In this document: in pieces, positions 5,654 through 10,726 of the stretch
Numbering within the stretch: the stretch's first letter is position 1
How the letters are laid out: the number at the start of each line of letters is the position of its first letter
Origin: Saprospiraceae bacterium
Lineage (GTDB): Bacteria; Bacteroidota; Bacteroidia; Chitinophagales; Saprospiraceae
DNA: 10,726 nucleotides
Assembly: GCA_004297645.1 (NCBI GenBank)
Contig: SCUG01000583.1
Coordinates: forward strand, 1-10,726
Direction: 5' to 3'
Program-made: the position numbers and the translations under genes
Notes under the pieces: generated by a model
The model's database searches: none
Told to the model about the DNA's origin: nothing
What the model saw: the letters and a program-made list of their open reading frames with translations, nothing else

Positions 5654-5658
5654 CCGGC
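5634..5658 (-). terminator. Weak possible terminator of ddl
   Basis: After the ddl stop, GCCGG and CCGGC (5658-5654 and 5645-5641) form a 5-bp GC stem with an 8-base loop, followed by GATTTT. The stem is short and the T run is not continuous, and it overlaps the PIN-pair promoter. Termination would be partial at best. Confidence 0.25.
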
Positions 5659-5660
5659 CA

Positions 5661-6770
5661 TCAAAACCTCGTCCGCTGCAAAGCCCCGTCCCTTTTGTGC
5701 CGCTCTATCGCCAGCGTCAGCAGGCGGTCAATCAAATCGGGGTAGGCGATGCCCGCCTGTTCCCACAGCTTCGGGTACATGCTGATGTTGGTGAAGCCGG
5801 GCAGGGTGTTTGGCTCGTTGACGCAGACCGTGTCGTCGTCCACGAGGAAGGCATCTAAGCGGGAGAGGCCCTCCAGACCGAGGACGTGGTATGCCTTGAG
5901 CGCCGTAGCCCTGATATTTTCAACGGCACGGGCGCTGATGTCGCGGGCGGGGATGACCACCTTCGCCGCATCGGGCGAAAGGTATTTGCTCTCGTAATCG
6001 TAAAACCCTTTTTCCATCACGATTTCCCCCACGCCACTGGCCTGGGCGTTCTCCATATTTCCCAAAACAGCCGTCTCGATTTCCCGGCCTTTGATGCCTT
6101 GCTCCACCAAAACTTTGGTGTCGTACTTGAAAGCCAGTGCCACGGCATCGCGCAATTCCCGCTCGTTCTCCGCCTTGCTGATGCCCACGCTGCTGCCCAT
6201 GTTGGCGGGTTTTACAAAAATAGGGAAGCCTAATTTTCCGGCGATAGCCGGGAAGTCGGGTTGCTCGTGTTTGAAAATCGTCACCCAGGGCGCCACGAAG
6301 ATGCCGGCGTCGCGCAGCAAACGCTTCGTGACGTCTTTGTCCATCCCCGCCGAAGAACCCAAAACCCCCGGCCCCACGAACGGCAACCCCAACAGCGACA
6401 GCAACCCCTGCAAGGTGCCGTCTTCGCCGAACGGCCCGTGGATGATGGGGAACACCACGTCTATCTTGGGGAATTGGGGAATTGGGGAATTGGGAAATTG
6501 GGTATCGCCGGGTTGGTAAAAAATCACCTGCCCCGCACCTGGCGCCAATGCCAGCAGCCGGCCGGCTTCACTGCCTTCGATGCTTTTCATTTTGAAAAAA
6601 TCCGCCTCGGAAAGATGGAACCACTGCCCGTTGCGGGCCACGCCGATGACTTCGACGCGGTATTTTTCTTTGTTAATGGCGGTGTAAATGTTGCGGGCGG
6701 AGTTCATCGAAACTTCGTGTTCGGGGCTGACGCCGCCGCAAAGGATGGCTACGGTGAGTTTGTCGGGCAT
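5661..6770 (-). CDS. ddl: D-alanine--D-alanine ligase (DdlA type)
   Basis: Joins two D-alanines using ATP in the cytoplasm, supplying the dipeptide for peptidoglycan precursors. The 369 residues show CGGVSPEHEVS (11-21), FPIIHGPFGEDGTLQGLL (107-124), GMDKDVTKRLL (142-152), FVKPANMGSSVGISK (185-199) for ATP binding, VEQGIKGREIETAVLGN (222-238), and NEPNTLPGFTNISMYPKLW (318-336) with the Mg ligands Glu and Asn. The layout is close to E. coli DdlA (364 residues). Residues 90-102 (TQFPNSPIPQFPK) are encoded by an octamer repeat and look like a loop insertion. The start ATG at 6770 is 9 bases after the preceding gene, so it may be transcribed with lysS and the small genes between them. A diverged copy of its last 26 codons lies at 4792-4869. 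Confidence 0.97.
   Translation of the reverse strand: MPDKLTVAILCGGVSPEHEVSMNSARNIYTAINKEKYRVEVIGVARNGQWFHLSEADFFKMKSIEGSEAGRLLALAPGAGQVIFYQPGDTQFPNSPIPQFPKIDVVFPIIHGPFGEDGTLQGLLSLLGLPFVGPGVLGSSAGMDKDVTKRLLRDAGIFVAPWVTIFKHEQPDFPAIAGKLGFPIFVKPANMGSSVGISKAENERELRDAVALAFKYDTKVLVEQGIKGREIETAVLGNMENAQASGVGEIVMEKGFYDYESKYLSPDAAKVVIPARDISARAVENIRATALKAYHVLGLEGLSRLDAFLVDDDTVCVNEPNTLPGFTNISMYPKLWEQAGIAYPDLIDRLLTLAIERHKRDGALQRTRF
6466..6502 (-). repeat. Octamer tandem repeat within ddl
   Basis: On the + strand, three exact TTGGGGAA units, one TTGGGAAA unit and a partial TTGGG, about 4.6 units in all. It encodes Ddl residues 90-102 on the minus strand. Eight is not a multiple of three, so gain or loss of one unit would shift the ddl frame. 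Confidence 0.9.
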
Positions 6771-6779
6771 GTTGTCTTT

Positions 6780-6971
6780 TTAGGAGATGGTTGGGTCGGT
6801 TATAGGCAGGTCACGGTTTAACCATTGTTGGATGATAGACTGAGACTCTTCATTCGAAACCCAATTTTCTTCATCGAAACTTTCTTCCAAAGCAGTGTCC
6901 AGTTCGCTTTGTTCGTTTGGCGTCAATTCGTCCCACCAATCGCTGTCTGGATTTTTTTCTTTTGTTGGCAT
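6780..6971 (-). CDS. Small antitoxin-like protein (63 residues) without an obvious toxin
   Basis: A very acidic protein: DWWDELTPNEQSELDTALEE, then a stretch ending in VSNEESQSIIQQWL. The order W-W-D-x-L...E-x-x-E-L-x-x-A-L...V-S-x-E-E...I-x-x-W-L resembles RelB-like addiction-module antitoxins of the TIGR02574 kind, which normally precede a RelE/ParE toxin. Here ddl follows directly, 9 bases after the stop, and no RelE-like gene is present. The upstream gene ends 9 bases before its ATG. It could be an orphan antitoxin left from a pair, or a third member of the nucleotidyltransferase unit. The assignment is by pattern only. Confidence 0.7.
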   Translation of the reverse strand: MPTKEKNPDSDWWDELTPNEQSELDTALEESFDEENWVSNEESQSIIQQWLNRDLPITDPTIS

Positions 6972-6980
6972 CGGTAAGAA

Positions 6981-7193
6981 TTAAGTGGCCAAATCCTCTA
7001 CGCTCACTTCATAAACAAGCAAAATCTCTTTCAATTCCTGAAGAAACTTTGCTTTTCTGAATTCATACTGTTTGAGCATAAACTTGTTTTCCCTCGGCAG
7101 ATGGAGCTTTATGAGTTGGTTCAAATCCCGCAATTGCTCTAAAATATCAGCCATTCTGCTGATTTGGGGGTCGGTATCTAATGCTTCTTTCAT
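6981..7193 (-). CDS. 70-residue helical partner of the nucleotidyltransferase-like protein
   Basis: I chose the ATG at 7193 (MKEALDTDPQISRMADILEQ), which gives a 10-base gap after the upstream stop. An ATG at 7229 would overlap the upstream gene by 26 bases, and the still longer open frame is a shadow of that gene. The protein is almost wholly helical, with regular leucines (LEQLRDLNQLIKLHL) and charged stretches (EFRKAKFLQELKEILLVYEV), which suggests a coiled coil or helical bundle. No family is recognised. Position directly after a nucleotidyltransferase-type gene suggests a cognate partner or antitoxin. Confidence 0.7.
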   Translation of the reverse strand: MKEALDTDPQISRMADILEQLRDLNQLIKLHLPRENKFMLKQYEFRKAKFLQELKEILLVYEVSVEDLAT

Positions 7194-7203
7194 GATTGAA
7201 ATG

Positions 7204-7695
7204 TTAAGTTGAGAACCGGATTTCGACATAGCCTTTTGGAAACTTGCGTCCTGCCCGGTTCTCTTTAGTTTTGCTGAACCAGCTATTCCAATAAGCCAAA
7301 TCCGATTGCGTAAAAAAATAATCCCTGTGGCCCTCCGGAAAAATTTGTTCAATATAAGCATCTAACCTGTATTCTGCTATTGCCGGCCTGTTCAAAAACT
7401 GTCTTTCGAGTTGGCTCTCTTTTTCAATAGAAATTTGAAAATCCAATAAGGTAACGAAATCAAGGTCTGCGGGGTTTGTTTTTTTGGTTAAAAAACTTCC
7501 ATCGAGCCATTGGGTGAATTCTGTGGTTATTTCATTTTGAAAATCACCAACATACCGAAGGTAATTTCTGAAAATCTCATGCCTTGTAGATGTTACTTCA
7601 AAAGCTGTTACAAAGAATTCTTTGAATTCAGCTAAGGTCAACGTGATTCGTTCGTAAGGCATTAAAAGTCCCCGGCTATCGAATTGTATTGCCAT
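7204..7695 (-). CDS. DUF6932-like nucleotidyltransferase-fold protein
   Basis: 163 residues. The segment FTQWLDGSFLTKKTNPADLD (60-79) carries the Gly-Ser and, ten residues later, Asp-x-Asp of the polymerase-beta-like nucleotidyltransferase fold. A possible third acidic residue is Asp112 in YRLDAYIEQIF. It is followed by PEGHRDYFFTQSDLAYWNSW and a basic tail (GRKFPKGYVEIRF). From memory this fits the DUF6932 family of Bacteroidota and other bacteria. Start MAIQFDSRGLLMPYE is typical. The target molecule is unknown. The gene begins 21 bases after the lysS stop and precedes a small helical gene, so the pair looks like a TA-type unit placed in a housekeeping transcript. Confidence 0.82.
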   Translation of the reverse strand: MAIQFDSRGLLMPYERITLTLAEFKEFFVTAFEVTSTRHEIFRNYLRYVGDFQNEITTEFTQWLDGSFLTKKTNPADLDFVTLLDFQISIEKESQLERQFLNRPAIAEYRLDAYIEQIFPEGHRDYFFTQSDLAYWNSWFSKTKENRAGRKFPKGYVEIRFST

Positions 7696-7716
7696 TTGCT
7701 CATAGTTAGTTTTCTT

Positions 7717-9243
7717 TCAAAACACCTCCGGCCGCATCTGCGGAAAAAACAGCACCTCCTGAATACTCGCCTGATTGGTCAGCAACATCGCCAGGCGGTC
7801 AATGCCGATGCCGATGCCCGACGTAGGCGGCATGCCGTATTCCAGCGCCCGCAGGAAATCGTGGTCAATGAACATGGCCTCGTCGTCGCCGCGCTCCATG
7901 AGGCGGGCCTGCTCCCCGAAGCGCTCCCGTTGGTCAATGGGGTCGTTCAGCTCGGTGTAGGCGTTGGCGACTTCCTTGCCGTTGACCATCAGCTCGAAGC
8001 GCTCGACGAGGCCGGGCTTGCTGCGGTGTTTTTTGGTCAACGGCGACATCTCCACCGGGTAGTCCATGATGAAGGTGGGCTGGATGTAATGCCCCTCCGC
8101 TTTTTCGCCAAAAATTTCGTCAATGAGCTTGCCTTTGCCCATGCTTCCGTCCGTTTCGAGGTGGAGTTTTTTGCAAACCTCCCGCAGGGCGGCTTCGTCC
8201 ATTTCGGAAACGTCAATGCCAGTGTGTTCCCGGATGGCCTCGAAAATAGTCACCCTTTTGAACGGGGCTTTGAAGCTGATGTTGGTTTCCCCGACTGTCA
8301 GTTCCGTCGTGCCGCAAGTGTCGAGCGCCGCCCGTTCGAGCATCTTTTCGGTGGTGTCCATCATCCAGAAATAATCCTTGTAGGCCACGTAAAATTCGAG
8401 GATGGTAAACTCCGGGTTGTGGGTGCGGTCCATGCCCTCGTTGCGGAAGTTTCGGCTGAATTCATAGACCCAGTCGAAGCCGCCAACGATGAGGCGTTTG
8501 AGGTAAAGCTCGTTGGCGATGCGGAGGTAAAACGGTACGTCGAGCGCATTGTGATGGGTGGAGAACGGGCGTGCCGCCGCGCCGCCGGGGATGGGTTGCA
8601 GCACCGGCGTGTCCACCTCGAAAGCCCCCTGGCCGTTCAGGAAATTGCGGAGTGAGTTCACCATTTTGGTGCGCTTCAGGAAAGTTTCTTTCACCTCCGG
8701 GTTCACCACCAAATCCACGTAGCGCATGCGGTAGCGGAGTTCCGGGTCGGTGAAAGCGTCGTGGACGTTGCCTTCGGCATCTTTCTTCGGCGTGGGCAGC
8801 GGGCGAAGGGATTTGGCGAGCAGCTTCAGCGCCTGCACGTGGATGCTCGTCTCGCCGGTTCTCGTGGTAAAAGTGTAGCCTTTTACGCCAATGAAGTCGC
8901 CGATGTCGAGCAGCTTTTTTATGAAAACATCGAAGAAGGTGCAATCATCGCCCTGGCAAAAATCGTCGCGGCGCAGGTAAAGCTGAATCTTCCCGCTCGA
9001 ATCCTGGAGGTTCATAAACATGGCCTTGCCCGCCTCGCGCTGCGCCATCACCCGGCCGGCCACACAGACTTCCTGGTAGTTGAGGCGGTTTTTGGCGCCG
9101 TCTTCCAGCACTTCTTCCTTGTAATTTGCCAGGATTTCGGCGGCAGTTACATTCACCGGGTAGGCTTCCGGGGGGAATGGGTCAATGCCGAGGTCTTTGA
9201 TTTTTTGCAGGTTTTCCCTGCGAACGAGTTCTTGGTCGGACAT
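7717..9243 (-). CDS. lysS: Lysyl-tRNA synthetase, class II
   Basis: Charges tRNA-Lys with lysine in the cytoplasm using ATP. The 508 residues agree with the usual length (about 500). The N-terminal OB-fold anticodon-binding domain covers about 55-150 (VCVAGRVMAQREAGKAMFMN). The class II core has LRYRMRYVDLVVNPEV (169-184), motif 2 as FRNEGMDRTHNPEFT (266-280), ELMVNGKEVANAYTELNDP (417-435) and motif 3 as GIGIGIDRLAMLLT (476-489). The end FFPQMRPEVF is typical. I use the ATG at 9243 (MSDQELVRRENLQK). An in-frame ATG at 9285 would add 14 residues coded by an inverted octamer repeat and is unlikely to be the main start. No C-terminal extension is present. The nucleotidyltransferase-like gene follows after 21 bases. 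Confidence 0.97.
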   Translation of the reverse strand: MSDQELVRRENLQKIKDLGIDPFPPEAYPVNVTAAEILANYKEEVLEDGAKNRLNYQEVCVAGRVMAQREAGKAMFMNLQDSSGKIQLYLRRDDFCQGDDCTFFDVFIKKLLDIGDFIGVKGYTFTTRTGETSIHVQALKLLAKSLRPLPTPKKDAEGNVHDAFTDPELRYRMRYVDLVVNPEVKETFLKRTKMVNSLRNFLNGQGAFEVDTPVLQPIPGGAAARPFSTHHNALDVPFYLRIANELYLKRLIVGGFDWVYEFSRNFRNEGMDRTHNPEFTILEFYVAYKDYFWMMDTTEKMLERAALDTCGTTELTVGETNISFKAPFKRVTIFEAIREHTGIDVSEMDEAALREVCKKLHLETDGSMGKGKLIDEIFGEKAEGHYIQPTFIMDYPVEMSPLTKKHRSKPGLVERFELMVNGKEVANAYTELNDPIDQRERFGEQARLMERGDDEAMFIDHDFLRALEYGMPPTSGIGIGIDRLAMLLTNQASIQEVLFFPQMRPEVF

Positions 9244-9244
9244 A

Positions 9245-9310
9245 AATGGTTGAATGGTTGGATGGTTGGATGGTTGAAAAGCCATTCAGCCATTCAACCA
9301 TTCAACCATT
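9245..9310 (-). repeat. Octamer-built inverted repeat directly before lysS
   Basis: Two 29-base arms (9245-9273 and 9282-9310) pair with only three mismatches around an 8-base loop. Each arm is a tandem run of an octamer close to TGGTTGAA. It ends one base before the lysS ATG, so in the transcript it would take in the region where a ribosome binds. It also holds several out-of-phase ATGs. It may be a dispersed repeat rather than a designed regulator. Confidence 0.85.
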
Positions 9311-9563
9311 AAAAATGGCTGTAAAAATAGTGGTTTGAATGGGCAAATGAAATCTTTTGAAAAACAAGCCCAAAATTGAAAAAGCCTGACTGGTGCTATT
9401 AATTTCAGGGTCAATTTTCATTCAAATGACAGACGCTGACCATTGAAACTTTTAGCTTAACCGTGCTGGCACGGATAGCCCTCGCCTCCCTGCTCGTCAG
9501 CACCCAACTCAAAATCACCACACCTTACTGCTGGCACATCAACAGGAAATGGGAGCCTACCGC
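9311..9563. other. Intergenic stretch between the lysS hairpin and the MITE-like element
   Basis: No supported gene. It should hold the lysS promoter on the minus strand, but no clear TTTG / TAnnTTTG pair was found. A small perfect hairpin CCGTGC-TG-GCACGG is at 9461-9474. Confidence 0.4.
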
Positions 9564-9769
9564 TTAGAGCTTGTTTGGGATTTAGCTTCCGCCGAAAAAA
9601 CGCCTCTTTTTTGAAGATACTTCGTTGGGAAAATAGTCACGTTCCCGATAGGTATCGGGATTGTCTATGCTCCCACTCTTCCGCCATCCCGATATAAAGC
9701 CGGGACAGGTTGTCTCATCAAAAAACTGACGCTTATTCCCTCGAAACCCAAATTCCCAACAAGCTCTAA
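9564..9769. mobile_element. MITE-like element or insertion-sequence remnant (206 bp)
   Basis: The ends TTAGAGCTTGTTTGGGATTT (9564-9583) and the reverse complement of 9752-9769 (TTAGAGCTTGTTGGGAAT) are terminal inverted repeats, with the first 10 bases exact and a good match for about 18. No open reading frame for a transposase is inside. It also holds the perfect palindrome TCCCGATAGGTATCGGGA (9643-9660) and a related CCCGATATAAAGCCGGGA. A clear target-site duplication cannot be fixed, because the TTA/TAA ends are themselves part of the palindrome. It lies between galM and lysS. Confidence 0.65.
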
Positions 9770-9787
9770 AGGAAAATCCACCGGCAA

Positions 9788-10726
9788 TTATTTCACAGAA
9801 AACCTGTAAACCGTCGTCGTGCGGTAAGTATCCCCAGGTTTGAGCACCACGGAGGGGAAACCGGGCCGGTTGGGCGAATCGGGGAAGTGCTCGGTTTCGA
9901 GGCAAAAGCCGTCGCGGTCGTTGTACACCCTGCCGCCCTTGCCGGTGTAAGCTCCATCCAGAAAATTCCCGGAATAAAACTGAAGGCCCGGCTCGGTCGT
10001 CAGTACCTCCATAACCCGGCCGCTGACCGGCTCGAAGACCGTGGCAGCGAGGTTCAGTTCCCCGCCGGGATTGGGGTGGCCGAGCACCCAGCAATGGTCG
10101 TATCCCTGACCAAATCGCATCTGGGTGTCAATGGCGTTTATGTCGCGTCCGATGGGTTTGGCTGTCCTGAAATCTAACGGGCTATCATTCAAAGAGCGGA
10201 TCTCGCCGGTGGGAATGAGAGTCTCATCCACCGGGGTGAACGAGCCGGCGTTTATCTGCAACACATGGCCCAGCACGTCGTCCTTCATGCCGCCGGTGAG
10301 GTTGAAATAGGAGTGGTGGGTGAGGTTGATGATGGTAGTTTTGTCTGTTTGTGCGGAGTATTTTATGCAAAGCTCAGCGGAATCGGTGAGGATGTAAATC
10401 ACCTGTACGTCGAGATTGCCGGGATAGCCCTCCTCCATATTGGCGCTGCGATAGCGGAGGCGAAGCCCCACGCCGCCGTGGTGAGTGGGAGAATCCACGG
10501 AATTGACGGTGAGCACTTCGGCCTGCCACACCACCTTGTCGAAGCCTTTGAGGCCACCGTGCAGGTGGTTGGGGCCGTTGTTGACAGCGAGCTTGTATTC
10601 TGTTCCCTCGAGGGTGAAACGGGCCTTGCCGATGCGGTTGCCGTAGCGCCCAACGAGGGCACCGAAGTAGGGGCTATCAGCGATGTACTGGCTGAGTGAA
10701 TCATAGCCGAGAGTTACATCTTCTAA
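9788..10726 (-). CDS. galM: Aldose 1-epimerase (mutarotase), N-terminus beyond the window
   Basis: Interconverts the alpha and beta anomers of aldoses such as galactose and glucose. The reading frame is open to base 10726, so 312 residues of the C-terminal part are seen and a few dozen are missing. Family motifs are in order: ALVGRYGNRIGKARFTLEG, NNGPNHLHGG with the substrate-binding His, THHSYFNLTG with the catalytic acid His, GYDHCWVL with the binding Asp, and LETEHFPDSPNRPGFPSVVL with the catalytic base Glu. It ends LKPGDTYRTTTVYRFSVK. All key residues are present. An internal GTG near 10534 is not the start. No signal peptide can be judged. The MITE-like element lies 18 bases after the stop. 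Confidence 0.96.
   Translation of the reverse strand, partial: LEDVTLGYDSLSQYIADSPYFGALVGRYGNRIGKARFTLEGTEYKLAVNNGPNHLHGGLKGFDKVVWQAEVLTVNSVDSPTHHGGVGLRLRYRSANMEEGYPGNLDVQVIYILTDSAELCIKYSAQTDKTTIINLTHHSYFNLTGGMKDDVLGHVLQINAGSFTPVDETLIPTGEIRSLNDSPLDFRTAKPIGRDINAIDTQMRFGQGYDHCWVLGHPNPGGELNLAATVFEPVSGRVMEVLTTEPGLQFYSGNFLDGAYTGKGGRVYNDRDGFCLETEHFPDSPNRPGFPSVVLKPGDTYRTTTVYRFSVK

Noticed and set aside
7684..8655. Long plus-strand open frame of 323 codons
   Set aside because: It lies antisense to lysS, which has all class II motifs, and its translation has no recognisable family features.
9463..9566. Short hydrophobic frame (VLARIALASLLVSTQLKITT) on the plus strand ending at the MITE-like element
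   Set aside because: It has only a GTG start that overlaps a hairpin, a stop formed by the element's end, and no recognised family. It could be a gene fragment but support is too weak.
9582..10094. Minus-strand open frame of 170 codons
   Set aside because: It is out of frame with galM and runs into the MITE-like element; galM in the other frame explains the sequence.

Overview
The window looks like chromosomal DNA from a member of the Bacteroidota, perhaps near the Saprospiria. This is an inference. It rests on several exact matches to the Bacteroidota -7 promoter element TAnnTTTG, on a DdlA-type ligase, LysS and GalM, and on small-gene families (DUF6922-like, DUF6932-like) that I associate with that phylum. 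No rRNA, tRNA or CRISPR array was seen.

The left part (1-4775, all on the + strand) is an accessory array of small modules. In order it holds a kinase-like protein with a degenerate catalytic loop (open at the window edge), a two-gene unit with a GNAT-like protein and a 73-residue partner (526-1252), a DUF6922-like/AbiEii-type nucleotidyltransferase pair (1642-2498), a YhcG/DUF1016-type PDDEXK nuclease (2723-3718), and an unnamed two-gene unit (3842-4707). Related non-coding repeats (A-D, cores starting at 1429, 2541, 3760 and 4753) separate the last three modules and end the array. A and B are about 155 bp and nearly the same; C and D are shorter. After A, B and C there is a TAnnTTTG element 14-29 bases before the next start codon, so these modules look like separately transcribed units joined by a common spacer. 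Most resemble toxin-antitoxin or phage-defence genes.

The middle (4792-5661) is a PIN-domain toxin/antitoxin pair on the minus strand with a canonical promoter. It lies between two copies of the last 78 bases of ddl: one is the real end of ddl (5661-5738), the other a detached copy (4792-4869). This suggests insertion or duplication at the ddl 3' end.

The right part (5661-10726, minus strand) carries housekeeping genes with more small modules among them: lysS, a DUF6932-like nucleotidyltransferase protein, a 70-residue partner, an antitoxin-like 63-residue protein and ddl. Gaps are 9-21 bases, so they may be co-transcribed. An octamer repeat lies inside ddl, and a 29-bp-arm hairpin made of octamers lies directly before the lysS start. 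Between lysS and galM is a 206-bp MITE-like element with terminal inverted repeats. galM runs off the right edge.

The most interesting features are the repeat-separated array of TA/defence-like modules, the compensatory base change in the repeat hairpin, the duplicated ddl tail around the PIN pair, and the poorly described gene pairs.
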